The translations under genes and the position numbers were made by a program. Below are positions 7,709-14,640 of a DNA stretch of 23,244 nt, piece after piece. Under the pieces are notes generated by a model. The model saw nothing but the letters and a program-made list of their open reading frames with translations. It ran no database searches and was not told the origin of the DNA. Position 1 is the stretch's first letter; each line of letters begins with the position of its first letter. This DNA comes from an uncultured Mollicutes bacterium (GTDB lineage Bacteria; Bacillota_I; Bacilli_A; RFN20; CAG-826), in contig UQFQ01000020.1 of the NCBI GenBank assembly GCA_900540395.1, positions 1 to 23,244 on the forward strand, given 5' to 3'.

Positions 7709-7754
7709 GAAAAGAAAAGACTGCCTCACAATTAAAGATAATTGTTTAGCAGTC
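7709..7754 (-). terminator. Intrinsic terminator of the asnS operon
   Basis: On the minus strand, GACTGC (7754-7749) pairs with GCAGTC (7724-7719), and inside it ACAATTA pairs with TAATTGT around a 4-nt loop. The U tract TTTTCTTTTCC follows immediately. It begins about 10 nt after the stop of the small membrane-protein gene, so it ends the transcript carrying tsaD, asnS and that gene. Between it and the plus-strand RNA (7614-7708) there are only weak AT-only hairpins, such as ATTAAATA/TATTTAAT at 7617-7644. Confidence 0.85.
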
Positions 7755-7764
7755 ATAAGTTTAG

Positions 7765-8040
7765 TTAAGCTAAATTTGCAAAAATAGATATTACTAAATA
7801 GATAATATATGCGAATAAAGCTAGATCAATAATTGCGACAATTGAAAAAATAATCGCATTCTTTTTCTTCTTCTTTAATTCGATATCTTCCTTAGTAAGT
7901 TCTTTTTTAGGAGTGATAAGAACTCTTCTTTGAGTTTGCTCATCATTTTCTCCTAACTCACTATTTAAGACAACTTCTTCTTCATGAGGTTTACGATCTT
8001 CTGGTGTTAAATATATGTTGCTGTTGTTTTCTTCTTGCAT
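7765..8040 (-). CDS. Small single-pass membrane protein of unknown function
   Basis: A 91-residue protein not recognised as a named family. The N-terminal ~60 residues are hydrophilic and acidic (MQEENNSNIYLTPEDRK). A lysine run (LKKKKKNA) follows, then one C-terminal hydrophobic helix at about residues 66-90 (AIIFSIVAIIDLALFAYIIY). The charge pattern predicts a tail-anchored or N-in protein with its N-terminus in the cytoplasm. It starts 1 nt after the asnS stop and ends just before the terminator, so it is surely cotranscribed with asnS. The tight junction and the in-frame terminator make it a real gene. No signal peptide or catalytic motif is seen. Confidence 0.75.
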   Translation of the reverse strand: MQEENNSNIYLTPEDRKPHEEEVVLNSELGENDEQTQRRVLITPKKELTKEDIELKKKKKNAIIFSIVAIIDLALFAYIIYLVISIFANLA

Positions 8041-8041
8041 A

Positions 8042-9424
8042 CTAATATTTTAAACTACCTGGATAACGTGGGAAAGGTTGAACGTCACGAATATTTTGCA
8101 TTCCAGTGATATACATTAATAAACGGTCAAAGCCAAGACCAAATCCACTATGGATGCAACCACCGTATTTTCTTAAATTAAGATACCATTTAAGTCCTTC
8201 TTCATTACCCATTTCTTTCATTTTTGCCTCAAGTTTAGTGAAATCTTCTTCTCTTTGAGAACCACCAACGATTTCGCCTTCTTTTGGCACGAGTAAATCA
8301 CAAGCTGCAACTGTCTTATTATCAGGGTTTAACTTCATATAAAAGGCTTTAATTTCTTTTGGATAGTTAATTAAGAAAACAGGGCCTTTGACAATTTGTT
8401 CAGTGACATATCTTTCGTGTTCACTGTTTAAATCCATACCCCAATAGATTTCGTTATTTTCAAATTTATGTCCGCTTTCTACAGCCTTTTTGAGTAATTC
8501 AATGGCTTTTGTGTACTCCATTCTGACAAATGGTGCATTAATAACGGTATGTAATTTGTCTAAAACACCTTTATCAATGAAGTTGTTGAAAAATTCCATC
8601 TCATCTTTACAGTTATTCAAGACGTATTTAATGATGTACTTAATAAAGCTTTCAATTAAATTCATATCATCTTCAAGATCAGCAAAAGCAATTTCAGGTT
8701 CGATCATCCAGAATTCACTAGCATGACGATTTGTATTACTTTTTTCTGCTCTAAAAGTTGGGCCAAATGTATAAACATCTCTAAAGGCTAAAGCAAAACT
8801 TTCAACATGTAGTTGACCACTAACAGTTAAGCACGCAGATGAATTAAAAAACTCATTTGGGTTTTTGAAATCACTGACAACATGGAACACTTGTCCTGCA
8901 CCTTCAGCATCATTAGCTGTAATAATAGGTGTATGAACATACATGAATCCTCTTTCTTGGAAGAATTTATGAATAGCATAAGCTAAAGTGTTTCTAACTC
9001 TATAAACAGCATTAAAAGTATTTGCTCTTGGTCTTAAATAAGCAATTTCTCTTAAAAATTCAAAACTATGTTTCTTCTTTTGAAGTGGATAATCTTCTGC
9101 ACAATCACCAAGTACTTTTACACTGTCTACATGGATTTCGAATGGTTGTTTCATTGTAGGAGTTAATTTAACTTTCCCTGTGATTTGAATAGCAGAACCA
9201 TATTTGACTTTTGAAATTGATTCAAAATCTTTGTTATCTTTATCGTAGACTAATTGGATGCTTTTAAAATAACTGCCATCATTAAATTCAATAAAACCAA
9301 CAGAACCATTATTTCGATGCGATTTAACCCACCCTTCTAAAGTTACTGAAGTATCTTCAACTAACTTTTGATCATAATAAGTAAAAAATAATTTTCTTGC
9401 GGTTAATTCTCTTTCTTGACTCAT
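8042..9424 (-). CDS. asnS: Asparaginyl-tRNA synthetase
   Basis: AsnRS charges tRNA(Asn) with Asn; it is a class IIb synthetase of the cytoplasm. At 460 aa it is full length. An N-terminal OB-fold anticodon-binding domain (VTLEGWVKSHRNNG, about residues 27-105) is followed by the class II catalytic core. Motif 2 is TFRAEKSNTNRHASEFWMIEPE and motif 3 is GFGLGFDRLLMYITG near the C-terminus, ending in the AsnRS-typical NIRDVQPFPRYPG. The HASEFWMIEPE form separates AsnRS from AspRS. The start has a good Shine-Dalgarno (AAGGGAAGG). It lies 35 nt after tsaD and may be read both from the tsa operon and from a local promoter. Confidence 0.96.
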   Translation of the reverse strand: MSQERELTARKLFFTYYDQKLVEDTSVTLEGWVKSHRNNGSVGFIEFNDGSYFKSIQLVYDKDNKDFESISKVKYGSAIQITGKVKLTPTMKQPFEIHVDSVKVLGDCAEDYPLQKKKHSFEFLREIAYLRPRANTFNAVYRVRNTLAYAIHKFFQERGFMYVHTPIITANDAEGAGQVFHVVSDFKNPNEFFNSSACLTVSGQLHVESFALAFRDVYTFGPTFRAEKSNTNRHASEFWMIEPEIAFADLEDDMNLIESFIKYIIKYVLNNCKDEMEFFNNFIDKGVLDKLHTVINAPFVRMEYTKAIELLKKAVESGHKFENNEIYWGMDLNSEHERYVTEQIVKGPVFLINYPKEIKAFYMKLNPDNKTVAACDLLVPKEGEIVGGSQREEDFTKLEAKMKEMGNEEGLKWYLNLRKYGGCIHSGFGLGFDRLLMYITGMQNIRDVQPFPRYPGSLKY

Positions 9425-9447
9425 ATAAAGGCCTTCCCTTCTTTAAA

Positions 9448-9475
9448 ATTATAACTTAATTAAAACTTTTGAAAA
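9448..9475 (-). promoter_or_regulatory. Candidate promoter for asnS inside the tsaD end
   Basis: A minus-strand TATAAT (9448-9453) is preceded after 16 nt by TTTTCA (9470-9475; 4 of 6 matches to TTGACA), placing a start about 20 nt before the asnS ATG. The tsaD-asnS junction is otherwise only 35 nt. Support is the -10 match and the position only. Confidence 0.35.
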
Positions 9476-10479
9476 TCTTCTATTTTCCAACTTGGATCAA
9501 CTGAAACATCAAGAGGAGCAAATATTTTTTCTTTATATAAATATTCGCCAACTTTGCAAATCATAGCAGCGTTATCGGTTGTGCACCAGATTGGCGGAAT
9601 ATTAACTTCAATATCGCTACCTTCAAAAAGTTTCACTATTTGTTCTCTAAGATAGCTATTAGCACTAACTCCACCTGCTAAGACTACTTCTTTTACAGGA
9701 TATTGCTCAGTCGCTCTTTTAACTCGGTCTAGAACCATCTCAATCGCTACATCTTGAAAAGATTTAGCCATGTCTTCAACAACAACTTTCTCTCCGGCTT
9801 GATCAAGTTTATGTTTTAGATTAATTACAGCGGTTTTTAAACCACTATAGGAAAAATTTAAACTACCATCATGCATTGGTGTAGGTAACTTATATGAATG
9901 TTTCCCCGTTTTAGCTAATTTATCTATTGCAACTCCGCCTGGATATGGAAGCCCTAGAACTCTAGCCACTTTATCATAGCTTTCTCCGATTGCGTCGTCT
10001 TTAGTTTCACCAATAATTTCAAAACTAAGGTGTTCTTTCATATAGACTAATTCAGTATTTCCACCACTTACAACTACCGCTAATAAAGGAAATTTCAATG
10101 GTTTAATAAATTCATTAGCATAGATATGACCAGCAAGGTGATGAACAGGAATTAAAGGCTTATCATAAATTAAAGCTAGAGTTTTCGCGGCTTGAATGCC
10201 AACATGTAAAGCTCCGATTAAGCCTGGACCTCTTGTTACGGCTATAGCATCAACTTCTTCTAGTTTAATTCCGCTTGTCTTTAAAGCTTCATCGATAACA
10301 CAAGCAACATTTTCTAAATGAAGTCTAGAAGCAATTTCAGGCATGACTCCACCGTATTTTTGATGGACCGCAATTTGTGAAGAAATGGCATTAGCTAAAA
10401 GTTTGCCGCCTTTAGTAACAGCACAAGCTGTCTCATCACAGCTGCTTTCTATACCAAGAATAACTAATTCTTTTTCCAT
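9460..10479 (-). CDS. tsaD: tRNA N6-adenosine threonylcarbamoyltransferase TsaD
   Basis: TsaD transfers the threonylcarbamoyl group from threonylcarbamoyl-AMP to A37 of ANN-decoding tRNAs, giving t6A. It works in a complex with TsaB and TsaE. It is 339 aa, the normal length for this ASKHA-fold (Kae1/YgjD) family. N-terminal GIESSCDETACA (9-20) and the metal site HHLAGH (His114 and His118) are present, together with a late TDNAAM motif carrying the third metal ligand near residue 306. It is the last tsa gene of the cluster, starting 3 nt after rimI. Confidence 0.96.
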   Translation of the reverse strand: MEKELVILGIESSCDETACAVTKGGKLLANAISSQIAVHQKYGGVMPEIASRLHLENVACVIDEALKTSGIKLEEVDAIAVTRGPGLIGALHVGIQAAKTLALIYDKPLIPVHHLAGHIYANEFIKPLKFPLLAVVVSGGNTELVYMKEHLSFEIIGETKDDAIGESYDKVARVLGLPYPGGVAIDKLAKTGKHSYKLPTPMHDGSLNFSYSGLKTAVINLKHKLDQAGEKVVVEDMAKSFQDVAIEMVLDRVKRATEQYPVKEVVLAGGVSANSYLREQIVKLFEGSDIEVNIPPIWCTTDNAAMICKVGEYLYKEKIFAPLDVSVDPSWKIEDFQKF

Positions 10480-10482
10480 ACT

Positions 10483-10929
10483 TTATACCAGTCCTTTAAT
10501 CATATAAATGGCATCCTCGCCATCATCATAGTATTTTTCTTTTATAGTAACTTTTTGAAAGCCGAAACTTTTATACAAGTTTATAGCAGGCTCATTCGAT
10601 GCTCTCACTTCTAATGTAAAAAACGAAACTTCACCTAACTCTTTTAAATCATTAATGCTTTTTTCCAATAGAATCTTTGCAAATCCTTGATTTCTCTCGC
10701 TTTTTTTAACAGCAATTTGATCAATTGTTGCAGAGTCAAACGTAACCCAATAGTCTAGAAATCCTACTACAAGGCCTTCTTTTTCTAAGACTAAGAAATT
10801 TGAAACAGGATTTTGTGAAATTTCATAGAGCAAGTCCTCTTTTGTAAAAGGATTTATAAAAGATTCATCTTCAATCTCTTTGATTGCCTCTAAATCACTA
10901 ATTTTTGCTTTTCTGATATTCATTTTCAT
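10483..10929 (-). CDS. rimI: RimI-like GNAT N-acetyltransferase (ribosomal protein S18 alanine acetyltransferase)
   Basis: A GNAT-fold acetyltransferase of 148 aa. The acetyl-CoA binding segment IAVKKSERNQGFAKILLEKS at about residues 72-91 has the R/Q-x-x-G-x-G/A pattern, and the C-terminal LEVRASNEPAINLYKSFGF is characteristic of RimI. The family acetylates the N-terminal Ala of ribosomal protein S18, though targets vary among homologues. It overlaps the tsaB end by 32 nt and lies between tsaB and tsaD, the same order as ydiC-ydiD-ydiE in Bacillus subtilis. The start could be the second ATG two codons later (MKM-); both fit the same weak ribosome-binding region. Confidence 0.88.
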   Translation of the reverse strand: MKMNIRKAKISDLEAIKEIEDESFINPFTKEDLLYEISQNPVSNFLVLEKEGLVVGFLDYWVTFDSATIDQIAVKKSERNQGFAKILLEKSINDLKELGEVSFFTLEVRASNEPAINLYKSFGFQKVTIKEKYYDDGEDAIYMIKGLV

Positions 10930-11509
10930 CTTTAAGGTAAACAGCTTTTAAGCTTAAAACATTGCTAACTAGATATTTATCAGACTTTAATCTCAACATG
11001 TTTTTTAATACGTCATGTTTTTCCGAAACAATATCTATATAGCTAGCATCGCCACAAATTACATATTCTGGATGTGAATTTACGTATTCTATGACTTCGT
11101 TATTTGTTAACACTTTATCGTCTACTATTGCTTTTTCTTTATCATAAACAGCAAAGTAACTTCTGTTCCCTTTTGCATTTATCAAGCAAATAGAAGGTTT
11201 TTCAGGATTTTCTAAAATATTCAAAGAAGAAAATGCATATATAGGTAAATTAAGAGCGTAAGCATAAACTTTTGCGATAGTTAAAGCTATTCTAACTCCG
11301 GTATAACTTCCAGGTCCTTGGCTCACTAAGATTTCGTTAATATCTTTTGGAGAGATGCTATTTCTCTTAAATATTTTTTCAATTTCAGGAATCATTAATT
11401 CGCTTTGCTTTTGCCAAGCATCATATTTGATTTCATCAATAATTTCGTTATCCTTAGCTATAGCAACACCTAATTCTTTGTTTGCACTATCAAGAATTAA
11501 ACTAAGCAT
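10898..11509 (-). CDS. tsaB: tRNA threonylcarbamoyladenosine biosynthesis protein TsaB
   Basis: TsaB is the non-catalytic ASKHA-fold partner that dimerises with TsaD and recruits TsaE. It is 203 aa, slightly short of the usual ~230. The N-terminal LILDSANKELGVAIA and the hallmark SQGPGSYTGVRIALTIAK near residues 63-80 identify it. It overlaps tsaE by 8 nt upstream and rimI by 32 nt downstream, so the cluster is translationally coupled. It stops with TAG inside rimI. The C-terminal half is divergent, as usual for TsaB. Confidence 0.93.
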   Translation of the reverse strand: MLSLILDSANKELGVAIAKDNEIIDEIKYDAWQKQSELMIPEIEKIFKRNSISPKDINEILVSQGPGSYTGVRIALTIAKVYAYALNLPIYAFSSLNILENPEKPSICLINAKGNRSYFAVYDKEKAIVDDKVLTNNEVIEYVNSHPEYVICGDASYIDIVSEKHDVLKNMLRLKSDKYLVSNVLSLKAVYLKDENEYQKSKN

Positions 11510-11987
11510 TAATTTTGCCTCCTAAAGATTCAATAATTTCTTTATAACGTGGGCTTAATGAAGAAACTATTAATTTTCTTTTATCTCCACCTAATGAATG
11601 AATTTCAATATTCATTGAATGAAAAGGAATCATTTCATTAATAAATTCTGGCCATTCAATAACGGCAACCCCATCTCCTTCAATAACTTCTTCTAAACCT
11701 ATATTTTTACCTTCTGGTGGTACATCTTCTAATCGATAAGCATCAATGTGATATAAGTTTAACTTATTATTGAAATAGCATTTCAAAATATTAAAAGTTG
11801 GTGAATTAATGTCTTCTTCAATTCCTAAGCCTTTCCCAATGCCTTTGGTTATTGTAGTTTTACCAGCTCCTAAATCACCATTTAAAGTAATAACAGAGCC
11901 AGGAAATAATTTATTAGAAATAGTTTCTCCAAGTTTAATTGTTTCTTCTTTAGAATTTGTTATGATTTCACTTGTCACTTTTATCAC
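11502..11987 (-). CDS. tsaE: tRNA threonylcarbamoyladenosine biosynthesis ATPase TsaE
   Basis: TsaE is the small P-loop ATPase that resets the TsaB-TsaD complex during t6A synthesis. It is 161 aa, the usual length. Walker A is GDLGAGKTT at residues 37-45, and the conserved SPTFNILKCY and YHIDAYRLED motifs follow, with VIEWPEF as the Walker B-like strand. It overlaps ntdP by 20 nt upstream and tsaB by 8 nt downstream. Together with tsaB and tsaD it supplies the transfer half of the pathway; TsaC/Sua5, which makes the intermediate, is not in the window. Confidence 0.95.
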   Translation of the reverse strand: MIKVTSEIITNSKEETIKLGETISNKLFPGSVITLNGDLGAGKTTITKGIGKGLGIEEDINSPTFNILKCYFNNKLNLYHIDAYRLEDVPPEGKNIGLEEVIEGDGVAVIEWPEFINEMIPFHSMNIEIHSLGGDKRKLIVSSLSPRYKEIIESLGGKINA

Positions 11988-12516
11988 CTCTTTTCGTTTC
12001 GTTTAAAAAAGCTTCATAGTAGTTTTTAATTTTTTCGTCATTAAAAGGGAATAATCCATTTTCCATATAATGCTTAACTTGGTTAATGTTATAGCGAAGA
12101 ATTTGATCTATGTCTGCACCATAATTATATTTCTTACGATGATATCCGTATTCTTTTACATCTATCAAGCGTATATCGTTATTTGGATATAATTTTAAAT
12201 CAAGGTCATAATCAATATACTTAATTCGCTTCGAATCAATCACGAAAGGAGAAGCCAGATTTACATAATATGTTAATCCACTCTTTTTTAACATTGCGAT
12301 TACATTCCACCAATGATTATTGAAAAAAATCATAATTGCCGGTTCTTTTGTGTACCAAATGCGAAAATCATGTTCGATAACTTTTGTTTTTGTGCTAGCA
12401 ACTACTATATATTCATCAGTTTGATCAACAACATAAACGCTGTCCCGAATACGATGCATTCTACCATCGTGTTTATAACCTTGAATCTCAATCCATTTAT
12501 TTTTAAATGAGTTCAT
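11968..12516 (-). CDS. ntdP: DUF402 nucleoside tri-/diphosphatase, NtdP-like
   Basis: This matches the DUF402 family, whose Bacillus and Staphylococcus member (YgaC/NtdP) hydrolyses nucleoside tri- and diphosphates with a divalent metal. It is 182 aa, near the usual 176. Family landmarks are all visible: IQGYKHDGRMHR at about 11-22, TKEPAIMIFFNNHWWNVI, YYVNLASPF and KRIKYIDYDLDLKLYP, the last carrying the acidic metal-binding cluster. The C-terminal part beyond MENGLFPF is lysine-rich and variable. It ends with TGA, 20 nt inside tsaE. The Shine-Dalgarno AAGAGGT lies about 8 nt before the ATG. The role assignment is by family resemblance. Confidence 0.85.
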   Translation of the reverse strand: MNSFKNKWIEIQGYKHDGRMHRIRDSVYVVDQTDEYIVVASTKTKVIEHDFRIWYTKEPAIMIFFNNHWWNVIAMLKKSGLTYYVNLASPFVIDSKRIKYIDYDLDLKLYPNNDIRLIDVKEYGYHRKKYNYGADIDQILRYNINQVKHYMENGLFPFNDEKIKNYYEAFLNETKRGDKSDK

Positions 12517-12545
12517 AACTTTTACCTCTTAAAAACAAACGGATG

Positions 12546-13592
12546 TTATTTTATATCGTCAAAAATTGTTAAAACTTTCTTAAAATCAGCCTCTGTTTTT
12601 CTTACTAAATTAAAGTCAAATTCATGGTCAACAGGAATGTTCATGAATTCATCAACATAGTCTATACCAATGCTAGTTTTTCCAGGTCTAATGGAAATAA
12701 TAACATCAATTAAAGTTTTATCGATTTCTAATTTACAAATATCACGAATTACGTCTTGTTTTAATATTTTGCGCCATTCTTCATCGTTAGAATAAATGGC
12801 ATAAGTTTCGTTGCCTTCTACTAGTTTTAAATCATCAACATCATCAATAGGTCTTGATAATTCTCCACCTTTAATTTGCATGATTATTCTTTTGCCTTCT
12901 TTGTCATAGGTATTTTCATAATCATAGAATTTTCCTAAAAACATAGGTGAAAGTCTATTTTTAATTAAAATATTACCAGCAATATCGACTGCAACTAAAA
13001 GTTTACCTTTATATTGAACACTTACTAAATTTCTACTTCTTGTATTTTTAAGGTCTTTATAAAATCTAGCATCCATAAAGATTTCATCTTTTAATTGTCC
13101 TTGTGGTTTATAACTTAATTCTTTAAAGTCTTCTCCAGAGAAAAGGTAATTGTCAATTTCACTATAAAGTTTGGCGATATAATCTTCAGCTTTTTTAGAA
13201 AGTTTTCCTCTAAAGTAACGATTAGCAACAAACATTCCAACAACAGCCACAACCATAACACCAATAGAGATGTAATTAATGTAACTAATTGTCGCACTAA
13301 GAGTAATCATTAAAACAAAAGCAGCAATCAAAATTACAACAATTACAATAGTTAAAATAATGTTGATTCGTCTTTGCTTTTTTGTTTCGGTAAAATATTC
13401 GCCTCTTGCTTTTTCAATATTGGCTTTAATAGTTTCTTGGTCTTCTCTTAAAGGAATAGCATTAAGTTCTTCGGCTTTTTTACTATTAACTTCAATTGTT
13501 GCTTGAAGTTTGTTCGTTGCTTCTTCTTCAAGTTTCTTCGTCTCTTCTTCTTTTTTTAAGACTTCTTCCTCGTTGTACTTCTTTAATGGCAT
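12546..13592 (-). CDS. DUF3137-like two-helix membrane protein
   Basis: A 348-residue protein when started at the ATG 13590-13592 (MPLKKYNEEE). That start has a strong Shine-Dalgarno AAAGGAG 8 nt upstream; the frame stays open 42 codons further, but that extension covers the promoter region. Residues 1-70 form a charged Lys/Glu coiled coil. Two membrane helices follow at about 77-130, after which a soluble domain of about 215 residues ends with KVLTIFDDIK. The pattern ETYAIYSNDEEWRKIL plus the late beta-strand GKTSIGID resembles DUF3137 proteins, often of two helices with a cytoplasmic domain, but this is from memory and no function is known. It is probably the first gene of the ntdP-tsa operon, 29 nt before ntdP. 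Confidence 0.7.
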   Translation of the reverse strand: MPLKKYNEEEVLKKEEETKKLEEEATNKLQATIEVNSKKAEELNAIPLREDQETIKANIEKARGEYFTETKKQRRINIILTIVIVVILIAAFVLMITLSATISYINYISIGVMVVAVVGMFVANRYFRGKLSKKAEDYIAKLYSEIDNYLFSGEDFKELSYKPQGQLKDEIFMDARFYKDLKNTRSRNLVSVQYKGKLLVAVDIAGNILIKNRLSPMFLGKFYDYENTYDKEGKRIIMQIKGGELSRPIDDVDDLKLVEGNETYAIYSNDEEWRKILKQDVIRDICKLEIDKTLIDVIISIRPGKTSIGIDYVDEFMNIPVDHEFDFNLVRKTEADFKKVLTIFDDIK

Positions 13593-13650
13593 AAAATAAA
13601 CTCCTTTACATAGTTGCACATATTGTACTATAAACGCCATATTTCCGATA

Positions 13651-13672
13651 TTAAAATAATTTATTATTTTAA
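13651..13672. repeat. AT-only inverted repeat upstream of the DUF3137-like gene
   Basis: TTAAAATAA (13651-13659) and TTATTTTAA (13664-13672) are perfect reverse complements around TTTA. The repeat lies between the terminator of the thiamine operon and a weak promoter-like TATAGT/TACAAT stretch (about 13621-13632) ahead of the 13592 start. It could be an operator or UP element; it is pure A/T and may be chance. Confidence 0.3.
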
Positions 13673-13692
13673 TGAGAGCCAGCCCATTTAAT

Positions 13693-13717
13693 AAAAAAAT
13701 GGTCCATTTAAAGACCA
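13693..13717 (-). terminator. Intrinsic terminator of the thiamine operon
   Basis: On the minus strand TGGTC (13717-13713) pairs with GACCA (13704-13700) across an 8-nt loop, followed directly by seven Ts. It lies 4 nt after the stop of the 101-aa gene. The stem is short but the U tract is strong, so the thiamine transcript most likely ends here. Confidence 0.75.
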
Positions 13718-13720
13718 CAT

Positions 13721-14026
13721 TTATTTAACTTTAAGCATTTTTAATATCAGTTCTTTTTCTTCTTCTAGCTCTTCTAAAGATGCTTCTAGTTTCTTTCTTT
13801 TTCGAATATCTGAATCCATCTTTAAAGTTCCAACATCGTTGTCCCTGCCAATATAAACACTTTTTACTTGTTTATCTTCTCGATATTTTAGATAAACATA
13901 GACGTTGCCTTTAGCTCTAGTTTTAACTAAACTACCTTTTGGCAAGTCTTCGATATCGTCTTTGATGATTCCAATGTTCTTATTGGTTTTTTCAAGTTCT
14001 CTCAATAAAATGTTTCTAATCTTCAT
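13721..14026 (-). CDS. Small charged protein with C-terminal coiled coil (DUF6788-like), unknown function
   Basis: A 101-aa protein, about one third Lys, Arg, Glu and Asp. Residues 26-60 form a likely beta-rich unit, LPKGSLVKTRAKGNVYVYLK then REDKQVKSVYIGRDN. This resembles the 'G-x-Y-x-Y-L-x-Y-R-x-x-x-K-x-x-x-Y-I-G' pattern of small DUF6788-type proteins; the family name is from memory. Residues 68-101 are a coiled coil (KKLEASLEELEEEKELILK). It begins 4 nt after thiN and is followed by a terminator, so it is the last gene of the riboswitch-controlled transcript. A link to thiamine is inferred from position only. Confidence 0.7.
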   Translation of the reverse strand: MKIRNILLRELEKTNKNIGIIKDDIEDLPKGSLVKTRAKGNVYVYLKYREDKQVKSVYIGRDNDVGTLKMDSDIRKRKKLEASLEELEEEKELILKMLKVK

Positions 14027-14030
14027 AAGT

Positions 14031-14636
14031 TTAATAAATCAATAAGATTGTACCATTTTTAACTTCAATTGTCGGAGAAAGATTTATATATTCGTTATCT
14101 ACACCTATAGGAAATTCATTAGTTAATGTGTAATTATCAAGTTCGTATTTTAAATTCTTTTCGTAGACTCCTTCACAAATCGGAGAAATCGCAAATATAG
14201 ATAAATACCCTGTTTTCTTCCTTTTTAAAGTTATTGATTCATCTTTAAGAATTACATAATTTCGCCCTTGATGAACAATTTTCCCCGCAAAACCTTGGTT
14301 TTTTAAGAATATAAGTAAAGAAAGATTAGCAAGAGAGTGCTCTATTCTTTTTCCAAGAGCGCCATATAAAAGAAATTCTTTGTATCCTCTTTTAATCCCT
14401 TCCTTAATGGCAGAAAGGGTATCCGTATCATCTTTTATAGGGTTCAACTTCACTATTTCTATTTTTGAAGGAAGTGTTTGCAAAGAGTCAAAATCACCAA
14501 CTAATAAATCGACTTTAATATTAAACTTGCGAGCAGATGCGTAACCGCTATCAGCACAGATTACAAAATCATTGCTATTGAGACAAATATCGCTTTTTCT
14601 GATTTCGCCGCCTGATATAATTACGCACCTACCCAT
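14031..14636 (-). CDS. thiN: Thiamine pyrophosphokinase
   Basis: Thiamine pyrophosphokinase converts imported thiamine plus ATP directly to the cofactor TPP. It is 201 aa, close to the usual ~210. The N-terminal ICADSGYASARKFNI, the nucleotide/metal motif GDFDS (47-51) and the KDDTDT motif (68-73) are diagnostic, as is GALGKRIEHSLANLSLL. The C-terminal beta-domain that caps thiamine is present though divergent. It starts 4 nt after the transporter, with GAGGAG as ribosome-binding site inside the transporter end. It is under the upstream TPP riboswitch, which completes an import-and-pyrophosphorylate salvage route without any thiamine synthesis gene here. Confidence 0.94.
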   Translation of the reverse strand: MGRCVIISGGEIRKSDICLNSNDFVICADSGYASARKFNIKVDLLVGDFDSLQTLPSKIEIVKLNPIKDDTDTLSAIKEGIKRGYKEFLLYGALGKRIEHSLANLSLLIFLKNQGFAGKIVHQGRNYVILKDESITLKRKKTGYLSIFAISPICEGVYEKNLKYELDNYTLTNEFPIGVDNEYINLSPTIEVKNGTILLIY

Positions 14637-14640
14637 TGTT

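Noticed and set aside
11968..11970. TGA at the end of ntdP as a sign of Mycoplasma-type recoding
   Set aside because: Trp is encoded by TGG throughout, the protein ends at the family's usual length, and readthrough would add only a few residues.
13593..13718. N-terminal extension of 42 residues (MVFKWTIFLL...) on the DUF3137-like gene
   Set aside because: The ATG at 13590-13592 has a strong Shine-Dalgarno (AAAGGAG). The extension would cover the upstream inverted repeat and reach into the terminator hairpin of the preceding operon, and it has no ribosome-binding site.
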